From contig NZ_SMMC01000206.1 in assembly GCF_009711445.1 (NCBI RefSeq), positions 1-50,138 of the forward strand: a stretch of 50,138 nucleotides of DNA, given 5' to 3'. The notes beneath the pieces are model-generated. The model was not told where the DNA came from and did not search any database. It saw nothing but the letters and a program-made list of their open reading frames with translations. The translations under genes were made by a program, and so were the position numbers. Shown one piece after another: positions 7,783 through 16,683 of the stretch (position 1 is the first letter of the stretch; each line of letters begins with the position of its first letter). Origin of the DNA: Curvivirga aplysinae (GTDB lineage Bacteria; Pseudomonadota; Alphaproteobacteria; UBA8366; Aestuariispiraceae).

Positions 7783-9597
7783 ATGCCTCTGAAACCAACT
7801 GCCATCCTGATTTTGACAGATAGCGCCCTGCCTTTGGCAGAAAAGGTGAAATCTGCGCTTGGACAGGCGGAAATTCATGGTTTTAAGAAGAGAATTCAAG
7901 AAGGCTGTGATACCTATTTTACAGAAACCATTTCTCATATTCAAAAACTATATAAATCGGGCCAATCCATTATTGGGATATGTGCGTCTGGGATTTTAAT
8001 TCGTGCTGTGGCGCCAACTTTGAGCGATAAGCGTGAGGAACCTGCACTTCTCTCTTTGTCTGAAGACGGACGATTTATTGTTCCCCTACTTGGCGGTCAT
8101 CATGGTGCCAACCAAATGGCACGGGATCTAGCGAGCCATCTTAACATTCACGCTGCCGTTACAACTGCGGGTGATTTAAAACTAGGCTTTTCTTTGGATG
8201 AACCGCCTATCGGATATAAGCTTGAAAACCCCGAAATGATGAAACCGATCACCGCAGCTCTTTTAGCGGGTGAGAAAGTACAACTTGTGCATGAAGCCGG
8301 GGATGAAAGCTGGCCGCCTTCAACTGCCTTTTCCTCATCTGGTGAATATTGCGTTTATGTAACAGATAAATCTGATCGTGCGAGTGATACAAATTTAGTC
8401 ATTCATCCACCTGTTCTCACTCTTGGTGTTGGCTGTGAGAGAAATGCGCCAGCATCAGGATTAATCTCCCATGTAAAAAAACAGTTGGATGACGAAAATT
8501 TATCTGCACAAAGTATTGCTGCTATGGGCAGCATTGATATTAAAGTTGATGAAGCGGCCATGATTGGCTTAGCAAAAGAATTAGATATTCCCTTTCGCGT
8601 TTTTGAGGCATCGGCCCTCAACAAATATAAGGATCAACTCCAAAACCCGTCTGAAATCGTGTTCAAAGAAACAGGATGTTATGGCGTTGCGGAAGGTTCG
8701 GCCCTTTCCCTTGCAGGGGATGGTGGTGAATTGATCCTTCCCAAACAAAAAGATCCAAAACACACAATGGCAATTGCCAGAAATAACAAAGGAATTAATT
8801 TCATGGATAAAGGTCGCGAGGCTGGAAAACTATATGTCGTCGGCATCGGCCCGGGTACAGAAAACTGGCGTACGGCTGAAGCCGTTCATTTATTGCAAGA
8901 TGCCGAAGAAATCGTTGGTTACCAGCTTTATCTGGATTTATGTGATGACTTGATCGCAGGCAAACCAACTCATAATTCCGAATTGGGTGAAGAAGAAGCC
9001 CGTGCCCGCCGTGCATTGGAATTAGCCGCAGAAGGTAAAAAGATTGCATTGGTTTGTTCTGGTGACCCCGGCATCTATGCTCTGGCAACTTTGGTATTTG
9101 AATTAATCGATCGCGCAGATGATCGTGCGTGGAATGGTGTCGATGTTACAGTTGCACCCGGTATTTCTGCATTCCAAGCTGCGGCTGCACGCATTGGCGC
9201 ACCGATCAACCATGATTTCTGCACCATCAGCTTATCCGATCTTCTGACACCACGTGAACATATCTTAAAACGTTTGAATGCGGCAGGTGAAGGCGATTTT
9301 GTGATTTCCTTCTATAACCCGCAAAGCCTACGTCGCCGTACATTACTGCCAGAAGCAAAAGAAATTTTGTTAAAGCATCGTCCAGACACAACACCCGTAG
9401 TCATTGCACGCAACTTGGGTCGTCCAGATGAAACCGTACGTGTGGTTACACTTTCAGAGTTTAATCCAGAAGAAGTAGATATGTTGACTTTGGTTATGAT
9501 TGGTAATTCCGAAACCCGCTTTGTAGAACGTGGTGGCAAGGTATTTGTCTATACGCCGCGCGGCTATGCAAAGAAAATGACTGACGAAGAAGGATAA
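7783..9597 (+). CDS. cbiG-cobJ: Fused cobalt-precorrin-5A hydrolase (CbiG) / precorrin-3B C17-methyltransferase (CobJ/CbiH)
   Basis: 604-aa fusion. Residues 1 to about 330 are a full CbiG, which opens the delta-lactone and releases the C-20 carbon as acetaldehyde. It includes the N-terminal GGHHGAN (104-110) and the C-terminal GVGCER segment (215-220). After a linker near 335-345, residues 348-604 are the ring-contracting C-17 methyltransferase, with VVGIGPG (352-358) and CSGDPGIYA. CbiG belongs to the early-cobalt pathway, so the fusion strongly suggests cobalt-bound intermediates. I chose the ATG at 7783, 4 nt after the cobI stop and preceded by GGAAAGAAG. A GTG in the same frame at 7756 would overlap cobI and add nine unconserved residues. 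Confidence 0.93.
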   Translation: MPLKPTAILILTDSALPLAEKVKSALGQAEIHGFKKRIQEGCDTYFTETISHIQKLYKSGQSIIGICASGILIRAVAPTLSDKREEPALLSLSEDGRFIVPLLGGHHGANQMARDLASHLNIHAAVTTAGDLKLGFSLDEPPIGYKLENPEMMKPITAALLAGEKVQLVHEAGDESWPPSTAFSSSGEYCVYVTDKSDRASDTNLVIHPPVLTLGVGCERNAPASGLISHVKKQLDDENLSAQSIAAMGSIDIKVDEAAMIGLAKELDIPFRVFEASALNKYKDQLQNPSEIVFKETGCYGVAEGSALSLAGDGGELILPKQKDPKHTMAIARNNKGINFMDKGREAGKLYVVGIGPGTENWRTAEAVHLLQDAEEIVGYQLYLDLCDDLIAGKPTHNSELGEEEARARRALELAAEGKKIALVCSGDPGIYALATLVFELIDRADDRAWNGVDVTVAPGISAFQAAAARIGAPINHDFCTISLSDLLTPREHILKRLNAAGEGDFVISFYNPQSLRRRTLLPEAKEILLKHRPDTTPVVIARNLGRPDETVRVVTLSEFNPEEVDMLTLVMIGNSETRFVERGGKVFVYTPRGYAKKMTDEEG

Positions 9598-9602
9598 GAC
9601 AA

Positions 9603-10355
9603 ATGACTGTACATTTCATTGGTGCCGGACCGGGTGCAGAAGACCTGATCACCGTTCGTGGCCTGAAACTTATCCAAAAATGTAAAACCTGCCTTTTTGC
9701 GGGGTCACTGGTTCCAGAAGCCATCGTATCTGAAGCACCAGAGGGCGCATTGGTCATGGATACAGCCCCTATGCATCTGGATCAAATCATTGATGAGATC
9801 GTAAAAGCCCATGAACGCGGCGAAGATGTTGCCCGTGTCCATTCTGGAGATCCATCTATCTATGGTGCGATTGGTGAACAAATCCGTCGTTTAAAGACAT
9901 TAGGCATCCCGTATGATATTTGCCCGGGTGTTCCTGCCTTTGCGGCAAGTGCAGCTTTGGTTGAGTCTGAATTGACCCTTGCGGGTGTCAGCCAAACAAT
10001 CATTCTGACACGGACATCTACACGCTCGTCAGAGATGCCTGAAGGTGAAGATTTGGTAACTTTGGGTAAAAGTGGCGCCACATTGGCGGTCCATCTGTCC
10101 ATCACCAATTTGGCAAAAGTTGTGCGTGACCTTACACCTTTATATGGCGAGGATTGTCCCGTTGTTGTAGTCTATCGTGCCACATGGCCAGACCAGGAAA
10201 TCATCCGCGGAAATCTATCTGATATTCGTAAAAAGGTAAAAGAAGCAAAGTTGACACGTACTGCCTTAATTTTGGTCGGCCGTGTTTTTGAAAATGAAGA
10301 TTTTGATGATAGTCATCTTTATCACATCGATCACACACATGTTTTGAGACCGTAA
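9603..10355 (+). CDS. cobM: Precorrin-4 C11-methyltransferase (CobM/CbiF)
   Basis: SAM-dependent methylase adding the C-11 methyl group after ring contraction. The 250-aa tetrapyrrole methylase fold begins VHFIGAGPGAEDLIT and has HSGDPSIYG and CPGVPAFAA, all characteristic of CbiF/CobM. It is the last gene of the plus-strand corrin operon, 5 nt after cbiG-cobJ, followed within 30 nt by a strong hairpin terminator. Confidence 0.95.
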   Translation: MTVHFIGAGPGAEDLITVRGLKLIQKCKTCLFAGSLVPEAIVSEAPEGALVMDTAPMHLDQIIDEIVKAHERGEDVARVHSGDPSIYGAIGEQIRRLKTLGIPYDICPGVPAFAASAALVESELTLAGVSQTIILTRTSTRSSEMPEGEDLVTLGKSGATLAVHLSITNLAKVVRDLTPLYGEDCPVVVVYRATWPDQEIIRGNLSDIRKKVKEAKLTRTALILVGRVFENEDFDDSHLYHIDHTHVLRP

Positions 10356-10383
10356 TAAATTTCAAATTCGTGAAAGACATACA

Positions 10384-10413
10384 AAAAGGGCTGGAATATT
10401 TTCCAGCCCTTTT
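10384..10413 (+). terminator. Rho-independent terminator after cobM
   Basis: Perfect 13-bp stem AAAAGGGCTGGAA / TTCCAGCCCTTTT with a TATT loop, starting 29 nt after the cobM stop. The A and T flanks make it symmetrical, so it can also end transcripts of the convergent MFS operon, whose last stop codon is at 10552. The 138 bases between the hairpin and that stop contain no further gene that I can see. Confidence 0.9.
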
Positions 10414-10551
10414 CTTATAAACGTCTTATCCAATAGCCAGTTTTCACAGTTAAACAGGGGGAGGGGTAATTCAAACTAAACTATCTAGATGGACATATAA
10501 GATAACAGAATTAAATTTCAAGCCCTGTGATAATGATCACTGATTGTTGAT

Positions 10552-11799
10552 TTACACTGCGTCCTCAATAATCTTACTTGCAGGTTCATCCGGAGTACCA
10601 GCATCTTTTAACTCTGCTGACCCGCGAATAACAAAGGCATATGAAGCTATAGTCAAACCGCCCATGACAGCAATCGCAAACGCCATCGGGAAAGCCGTCA
10701 TATTAAAACTATGACCAACCGCCAGCCCAACAAAAGCAGCACCCGAATATTGCATACAGCCCATTAGGCTACTTGCGGCGCCAGCCATTTTTGGAAACGC
10801 CCCAACCGCAGATGCCATAGAATTTGGCAAGACCATACCCATACCAGCCGCATAAAAAACCATCGGCAATAAAATACTATAGACAGTCACATATTCGCTT
10901 AAGACCATCATGAGCATCACGCCCCCACCGAATATCTCAAGACAAGCACCAAACAAAATTAAGTTACGCATCCCCAGTGTTTTAACAGTACGCCCACCAA
11001 ATTGCGTACCAATCATATACCCAACGACCATACCCGCGAATACATAACCATATTGATCGGGCCGCAACCCAATAACTTCGATAAATACGAAAGCGGAACC
11101 TGATATCCAGGCAAATAGCCCAGAATAAGTAAACAGACATGCCAACATAAATCCCACAAATGCGCGATGAGATAACATAAACCTAAAGTTTCGCATCATT
11201 CGGCGTGGTTTAATGGCATGCGGATCAGGATTCGTATTGGTCTCTTCAAGAAGTCCATAAATTCCCAGTAAACATAACCCTCCGAAGGCTGAAAGCATCA
11301 CGAAGTTACCTTGCCAGCCAAAATAAACCGTCACAACCCCACCCAAGATCGGACCTGCAGCTGGGGCAATCGCCATAACAGTGCCCATATGTGACATTAA
11401 CTTTGCCGCATCAACGGGTTGATACACATCGCGTATAACAGCACGAGCAATCACAATGCCCCCACAAGCACCAATTGCTTGTAAAAGCCGTCCAGCAATC
11501 AATTCTTCAATACTGCCTGCGAAATAACATAAGATTGACGCTAGGAAATAGATAAAAGTGCTTCCTAGAAGTACCTTACGGCGCCCAAACTGATCACTCA
11601 TTGCACCCACAAAGAGCTGGCAAACGGCAAAAGCAACCATATAAACACTAAGCGTCAACTGCACTGTTGGCACATCTGTATCAAAACTATTTTGAATATT
11701 CGGCAAGGCAGGCAAATACAAATCTGTGCTTAACGGCCCCAATGCTGTCAACATCGTAATCAGAATTGTGACCACGATATGTGTCGGCTTCAACCCCAT
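10552..11799 (-). CDS. Bcr/CflA-family MFS drug exporter (downstream paralogue)
   Basis: 415-aa major-facilitator protein with about 12 hydrophobic segments. Helix 1 carries the drug:H+ antiporter signature LSTDLYLPALP (23-33) with the membrane-embedded Asp26. Motif A, GAMSDQFGRRKVLL (65-78), lies in the first cytoplasmic loop. Family members export bicyclomycin, chloramphenicol, sulfonamides, cysteine or other small molecules; the substrate here is unknown. It is the last gene of the cobA-cobB-ycgN-ygjP operon and sits 24 nt after a paralogous exporter. A corrinoid, cobalt-chelate or toxic-metabolite substrate is possible only by context. Confidence 0.88.
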   Translation of the reverse strand: MGLKPTHIVVTILITMLTALGPLSTDLYLPALPNIQNSFDTDVPTVQLTLSVYMVAFAVCQLFVGAMSDQFGRRKVLLGSTFIYFLASILCYFAGSIEELIAGRLLQAIGACGGIVIARAVIRDVYQPVDAAKLMSHMGTVMAIAPAAGPILGGVVTVYFGWQGNFVMLSAFGGLCLLGIYGLLEETNTNPDPHAIKPRRMMRNFRFMLSHRAFVGFMLACLFTYSGLFAWISGSAFVFIEVIGLRPDQYGYVFAGMVVGYMIGTQFGGRTVKTLGMRNLILFGACLEIFGGGVMLMMVLSEYVTVYSILLPMVFYAAGMGMVLPNSMASAVGAFPKMAGAASSLMGCMQYSGAAFVGLAVGHSFNMTAFPMAFAIAVMGGLTIASYAFVIRGSAELKDAGTPDEPASKIIEDAV

Positions 11800-11823
11800 T
11801 CTATAGCTCCATTAGTGTAATAA

Positions 11824-13062
11824 TCAGACAGGCTGTTTAGCCGCAATCTGTCGATCTGTAAATATGACGTAAAATGCACATGCAAGCGAAGCAAAAGCCA
11901 AACCCAGCATAACTTGGGACAAAGGTAAGGCTGTTGCATCATATACTTTATTCACCAGAACACTCACAATTCCGGCAACGCCCATTTGAAAGCCCCCCAT
12001 CATGGCCGATGCACTCCCTGCAATTCTAGGGAAAGGTTGCATGGCTGCTGCCATCGTGGTGGGGGCTACAAATCCATTGCCGATTAGATAAATTGAGGCC
12101 GGCAGAACCAGATAGATAATCGACAGTTCAAAACTTAATGCCAACATTAATAAAGCCCCGCCAATAGATATAATCGGCCCACCGATCATAATCGCTTGAT
12201 GCCCAATCACTTTTACCAAGCGGCCTGACATATAACTACCAAAACCATAAGCTGCCGCCGTAAACATGATAAGCAATCCATATTGATCCGGTGTAAGTTG
12301 CAATTCTTCCAACATCAAAAATGGGCTTAATGTGGTATAACTCATCAAGCCGCCAAATAGCAGGCTACTAATCATCACCAGCGCCACAAATCTTAAATTG
12401 CTGATCACTTGCCAATAGATTTTTGCCAAGCGAATTGGGTTAATCGCCCCTGATAATTTCTCCGTATTACTTTCCTTTAAATGAAAGAAAGACCAGATAA
12501 ACATTACACTTCCAACAACGGCCAAGAAGTAAAAGCAAGCCTGCCAGTTGAACCATACGGTTAATTGCCCGCCAATAATGGGGGCAATTGCAGGTGTTAA
12601 AGACAAAGCCGTCGCCACAAAAGCAAAAACCCGGATCGCTTGATCTTGATGGTATAAATCCCGAACGACAGCACGCGAAATCACAGCCCCACAACAGGCG
12701 CCAATCCCTTGAAAAAGACGGGCAAATTGCAAAGCTTCAATATCTTGCGCCAAAGCACAGATAAAACTGGAAGCTACATAAAAAGCTATACCTGACAAGA
12801 GAACAGGACGGCGGCCAAACTGATCACTTAATGGCCCGTAAACAAGCTGACCAAAAGCGAACCCAAATAAAAATAAAGATAAAGTAACCTGCACAGAGAC
12901 CTTATCCACCTGAAAGTCATCCGCAATGCCCAGCATAGCTGGCACATATAAAGTCACTGACAAAACACCCATAGATGTTAAGGCAGTCAATAGGATACTA
13001 TACCAAACCGATGGCGTATGATCGGGATCAGCTTTGATATAATCCTGTTTCGAAATATTCAT
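11824..13062 (-). CDS. Bcr/CflA-family MFS exporter (upstream paralogue)
   Basis: 412-aa, 12-helix major-facilitator protein clearly related to its downstream neighbour. Both have the same loop motif A (here GPLSDQFGRRPVLL, 76-89) and the QLTPDQYG/LRPDQYG segment before helix 8. In helix 1 the usual STDLYLP signature is replaced by SVTLYVP (35-41), so the conserved membrane aspartate is a threonine. This suggests altered proton coupling or substrate charge preference. The pair probably arose by tandem duplication followed by divergence. The gene starts 7 nt after ygjP, so it is part of the same operon. Confidence 0.87.
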   Translation of the reverse strand: MNISKQDYIKADPDHTPSVWYSILLTALTSMGVLSVTLYVPAMLGIADDFQVDKVSVQVTLSLFLFGFAFGQLVYGPLSDQFGRRPVLLSGIAFYVASSFICALAQDIEALQFARLFQGIGACCGAVISRAVVRDLYHQDQAIRVFAFVATALSLTPAIAPIIGGQLTVWFNWQACFYFLAVVGSVMFIWSFFHLKESNTEKLSGAINPIRLAKIYWQVISNLRFVALVMISSLLFGGLMSYTTLSPFLMLEELQLTPDQYGLLIMFTAAAYGFGSYMSGRLVKVIGHQAIMIGGPIISIGGALLMLALSFELSIIYLVLPASIYLIGNGFVAPTTMAAAMQPFPRIAGSASAMMGGFQMGVAGIVSVLVNKVYDATALPLSQVMLGLAFASLACAFYVIFTDRQIAAKQPV

Positions 13063-13069
13063 AATTATC

Positions 13070-13810
13070 TCAGTTGAACGTCACAGCGTGTAATTTTCCG
13101 CCATGTTGATGCAGCCAATCCCGGGATTTTCTCCATTCCGGGTCTAATTCTTCAACAATCGCCCAAAAGGCACTTGAATGATTATGTTCACGGATATGCG
13201 CAACTTCATGTGCGGCCACATAATCCAAAACATATCTTGGCGCCATAATGAGACGCCAAGAAAAGTTTAAACTTCCATCTGACGCACAACTTCCCCAACG
13301 GCTTTTTGTATCGCGAATACTAATACGTCGATGTTGGACACCAAGTTGATCCGTATAATAATCAACTCTTTCCTTAAATCTTTCTTTTGCTTTCTTCTTA
13401 AGGAAATCCATGACACGGCGGGGCATATGTTCTTCGGGACCTCCGACCATCAGCAAACTTTCTTCGGTTAATCGACAAGATCTCCCTAGTTTCGGATCAT
13501 GCGTAATCTTATATTCGATCCCTTCAACATGAAGCAAAACGCCATTTTGAACTTCAATCAATATTTCTTGTTTAGAAATTTGCGCCTCAATCCAATCATG
13601 ATGCTGATCAACAAATCGCCAAGCCTGACGTTGTGAAACCCCTTTTGGTAAAGTCACCACAATTTCCCGCTTTGCTGTGTCATATTTTAAGATCAAGCGT
13701 TTCGCGCGCGCATTTACCTTGAAACGTATTATGACTTCCTGCCCGTTTTTCAGGGCAAGCCGATCTGTTTCCATAGATTTCTTGGATGAAGAGCGTAATA
13801 ATTCAAGCAT
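13070..13810 (-). CDS. YgjP-like zinc metallopeptidase (M48-related, DUF45)
   Basis: Cytoplasmic metallopeptidase-like protein of about 246 aa. It has the zinc motif HEVAH (201-205 with this start) inside VAAHEVAHIREHNHSSAFW, and the family hallmark TKSRWGSCASDGSLNFSWRL just before it. The biological substrate of this family is not established. The reading frame is open up to a TTG at 13885, 6 nt after the ycgN stop. I prefer the ATG at 13810; another ATG is at 13774, and the conserved domain begins just after it. It lies between ycgN and two exporters in the cobA operon. Confidence 0.82.
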   Translation of the reverse strand: MLELLRSSSKKSMETDRLALKNGQEVIIRFKVNARAKRLILKYDTAKREIVVTLPKGVSQRQAWRFVDQHHDWIEAQISKQEILIEVQNGVLLHVEGIEYKITHDPKLGRSCRLTEESLLMVGGPEEHMPRRVMDFLKKKAKERFKERVDYYTDQLGVQHRRISIRDTKSRWGSCASDGSLNFSWRLIMAPRYVLDYVAAHEVAHIREHNHSSAFWAIVEELDPEWRKSRDWLHQHGGKLHAVTFN

Positions 13811-13891
13811 TGAGGGAGTGTAGGCTGCTTTGATGAAATTCTGAAGTCTTCTTTTTGGCGAAGTAAAATGCCGCGAAAGAAACAATAAGTC

Positions 13892-14389
13892 TTAATCTTC
13901 GAAATCCGGATCACGATCTTGAAAATTAAATGGCATATTACCTGCTTCTAACCAATGCATCACATGCTCTTCCAAATCTTCGACTTCTTCTTCACCAACC
14001 ACTTCATCTTGCACGGAAATGCCTGCTTCATGGACTGTATTAGGATCACCGGAAATCAAAGGATGCCAGGTGGGTAAATCGTCCCCATCCGCAATAAGTT
14101 TGTAAGCACAAGTTTTCGGTAACCAAGTTAATGTTTCAGCATCTTTGGGGGTCAGTTGCACACAATCTGGCACATGATCCAAACGGTTGGGGTAATGTTT
14201 ACATTGGCAACTATTCAAATCCAATAACTTACACGCCACATTGGTAACCGCAATCTCACCCGTATCAATATCTTCCATTTTATGAAGACAACATTGGCCA
14301 CAACCATCACAAAGTGATTCCCATTCTGTCTGGGTCATCTCATAAAGAGACTTGGTTTCCCAAAAAGGAAGTGGTTCTGATTGGCTCAC
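13892..14389 (-). CDS. ycgN: YcgN/UPF0260-family Cys-rich putative Zn/Fe-binding protein
   Basis: 165-aa soluble protein of the YkgJ/YcgN family, annotated as a zinc- or iron-chelating domain. Eight cysteines (27, 30, 33, 34, 53, 61, 63, 76) include the hallmark LCDGCGQCC cluster and the CQCKHYPNR segment. The C-terminus is acidic. Its true function is unknown. The start is GTG at 14389 and overlaps the cobB stop as GTGA, so translation is coupled to cobyrinic acid diamide synthesis. This makes a role in metal handling or protection of a metallocofactor worth considering, as an inference from context. Confidence 0.9.
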   Translation of the reverse strand: MSQSEPLPFWETKSLYEMTQTEWESLCDGCGQCCLHKMEDIDTGEIAVTNVACKLLDLNSCQCKHYPNRLDHVPDCVQLTPKDAETLTWLPKTCAYKLIADGDDLPTWHPLISGDPNTVHEAGISVQDEVVGEEEVEDLEEHVMHWLEAGNMPFNFQDRDPDFED

Positions 14390-15726
14390 GGTTTCATCCG
14401 ATCAATCAAGTGAATAAAAGACCCCATTACAGACCCAACACGCAAACCAACGGTGCCCATCGGCGTATTGGTTGCATCCTTGGTTGCAAAGAGAGCCTCT
14501 GCACTCATATCAATTTCATCGGTAGATGCATAGTGAAATTCATGTGCCAAATACACATCACCTGCTTTACCCAACGGACAATCATGCTGTAATTCAGCTT
14601 TGCGATAACCCAAATGAAGTTTGCGTTTCTGGAAATTGGTAATCACTGGAAGAAGACCTAACATGTCATGGGCAACACCTTCTTTATCAACAATTTGACG
14701 ACCCAGTGTCATATAGCCACCGCATTCACCAAAGATAAATTTTTCTTGTTCTGCCGCTTTACGGAGGCCGTTCAAAAAATTCTCATTTGCGGCAATTTTG
14801 GCTGCATGTAATTCAGGATAGCCACCAGGTAGATAAATGGCATCCGCCTCCTCATCTGGAGCCTCATTCAATAGGGGTGAAAAGAAAGAAATTTCCGCCC
14901 CCATTTTACGCCAATGAGTTAACATACCTTCATAGCAAAAGGCATAAGCAAGATCACGTGCAACTGCTATATGCCTACCAATGGGTGGGATATAATCCGT
15001 CGCGCCTTTTTCATTACGACTTTGCAATGATGAAGAAATCGATATTAATTTATCGATATCACAATACTCAGATATCCAGTTGGCTGCTATTTGCAGGAAA
15101 CCTTCCAGATCAGAATGTTCGCCAGCCTGCACCAATCCCAAATGACGTTCCGGCATTTCCAAATCCGGATGGCGTGGTAAATATCCTAGTATCGGTAAAT
15201 CCGGTAAATATTTATCCATGGCTTGCTGGATCAAATCTTTATGGGATAAACTACCGAGGTTGTTGAACAACACCCCACCAATCTGCACATCATCTCTGAG
15301 GTCTATAAATCCTTTAATAGTCGCAATTGCAGAGGCAGATTGGCCCTTTACATCCACGACCAGTAAAACAGGCAGGCCGATTTCGGCTGCAAAATCCGCT
15401 GTTGAACCAGTACCGTCTTTTGCACCATCAAATAATCCCATCACCCCTTCGGTGATAATAATTTGCGGATTATTTTCAGCTAATTGATCCAAGATATTCT
15501 GACGCGTTTCTGGACGCATCGCCCAAGGGTCAATATTCAAACAGTTATGACCACTCGCTGCCCGGTGAAAAGCAGGATCAATATAGTCCGGACCGATCTT
15601 GGCAGACGCCACCTTAATATCACGGTTTCTTATTGCACGTAGCAAAGCAAGAGTAATTAAGGTCTTACCACTACCCGATTTAGGGGCGGCAATAATCAAT
15701 CCACGACTATTGGAAAATTCAGTCAT
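14386..15726 (-). CDS. cobB: Cobyrinic acid a,c-diamide synthase (CobB/CbiA)
   Basis: Uses glutamine and ATP to amidate the a and c side chains. In the early-cobalt route the substrate is cob(II)yrinic acid; in the late route it is hydrogenobyrinic acid. The N-terminal dethiobiotin-synthetase-like domain starts with the P-loop KSGSGKT (16-22). The C-terminal class I glutamine amidotransferase domain has the nucleophile Cys335 in [11 protein letters not shown]. The 446-aa length is standard. Its ATG overlaps the cobA stop by one base (TAATG), and its own stop overlaps the ycgN start. Confidence 0.94.
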   Translation of the reverse strand: MTEFSNSRGLIIAAPKSGSGKTLITLALLRAIRNRDIKVASAKIGPDYIDPAFHRAASGHNCLNIDPWAMRPETRQNILDQLAENNPQIIITEGVMGLFDGAKDGTGSTADFAAEIGLPVLLVVDVKGQSASAIATIKGFIDLRDDVQIGGVLFNNLGSLSHKDLIQQAMDKYLPDLPILGYLPRHPDLEMPERHLGLVQAGEHSDLEGFLQIAANWISEYCDIDKLISISSSLQSRNEKGATDYIPPIGRHIAVARDLAYAFCYEGMLTHWRKMGAEISFFSPLLNEAPDEEADAIYLPGGYPELHAAKIAANENFLNGLRKAAEQEKFIFGECGGYMTLGRQIVDKEGVAHDMLGLLPVITNFQKRKLHLGYRKAELQHDCPLGKAGDVYLAHEFHYASTDEIDMSAEALFATKDATNTPMGTVGLRVGSVMGSFIHLIDRMKP

Positions 15727-16559
15727 TATTCCGCAGCTTCAGAAGCAGATAATTCTGCAACCTTGCTCATCCAGTTCAGCTGTTCACGCAAATCAACAAC
15801 AGGACCCACACATACAATTGCAGGTGGTTTAATTTGCTCCGCTGTTTCAACAGCTGTTTCTAGGGTACAGGTGACGACTTTTTGGTTTTCGGTGGTTGCT
15901 GCCATAATAAAGCCAACCGGTTCATCTGCCGGGCGTCCTGCCTCCATTAATTTTTCGACAATTCGTCCGATATGCTTAATCGCCATATAGAAAATCAAGA
16001 CCGGTGCACCATTGGCTAATGCTTTCCAATCCATATTATCAGGCACTTCACCCGTCATGGAATGACCTGTCACGAAAGTCACCGCAGAATTACAATCACG
16101 ATGCGTGGCAGGAATGCCAGCATAGGCCATACCGCCGATACCCGCTGTTATTCCGGGAACGATACGAAATGGAATTTCGGCATTAACAAGGGTTAACGCT
16201 TCTTCCCCACCACGTCCAAATACAAAAGGATCACCACCCTTTAGACGCAACACACGTTTTCCGTCATTCGCTAGTTCCACCAGACGATCAGAAATATCTT
16301 GTTGCTTTGGGCTTGGCTTACCACCACGTTTCCCCGCATAAATACGTTCTGCTTCTGGTTTTGCCATAGACAAAATACGTTCATCAACCAAGGCGTCATA
16401 AACAATGACATCCGCTTGGGCCAACGCATTCACACCATGAAGGGTTAACAGCCCCGGATCGCCCGGACCTGCACCAACGAGCCAGACCCAACCGGGCAGA
16501 AATTCTGGCAGGTCAGCTGGCGGGGTAATATTCATTGTCAAACTCATGGCGGGCACCAT
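15726..16559 (-). CDS. cobA: Uroporphyrinogen-III C-methyltransferase (CobA, SUMT)
   Basis: Adds methyl groups at C-2 and C-7 of uroporphyrinogen III to give precorrin-2, the branch point to corrins and siroheme. Conserved motifs are LVGAGPGDPGLLT, the GKRGGKPSPKQ loop and LKGGDPFVFGRGGEE. At about 277 aa it is a stand-alone methylase without the CysG dehydrogenase/ferrochelatase domain. The oxidation of precorrin-2 to sirohydrochlorin needed by CbiX must therefore be encoded elsewhere. The start is uncertain: the ATG at 16559 is used, with a TTG six bases upstream and another ATG at 16541. It heads a six-gene minus-strand operon. Confidence 0.94.
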   Translation of the reverse strand: MVPAMSLTMNITPPADLPEFLPGWVWLVGAGPGDPGLLTLHGVNALAQADVIVYDALVDERILSMAKPEAERIYAGKRGGKPSPKQQDISDRLVELANDGKRVLRLKGGDPFVFGRGGEEALTLVNAEIPFRIVPGITAGIGGMAYAGIPATHRDCNSAVTFVTGHSMTGEVPDNMDWKALANGAPVLIFYMAIKHIGRIVEKLMEAGRPADEPVGFIMAATTENQKVVTCTLETAVETAEQIKPPAIVCVGPVVDLREQLNWMSKVAELSASEAAE

Positions 16560-16683
16560 ACTCAAATCAGAAAGTTTTGCAACAAATCCTAGCGACTAGA
16601 ACTAACAACTTTGCGCAAAAAATAGAAAAGTTGGCCTCTTTTGCGATGGTCGTTTTCCACAGTTCAGATTAAACTGCATCTTC

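Noticed and set aside
10526-10541. TGTGATAATGATCACT, resembling a CRP site (TGTGA-N6-TCACA)
   Set aside because: It lies just beyond the 3' end of the MFS operon next to a terminator, not in a promoter, so a regulatory role is unlikely.
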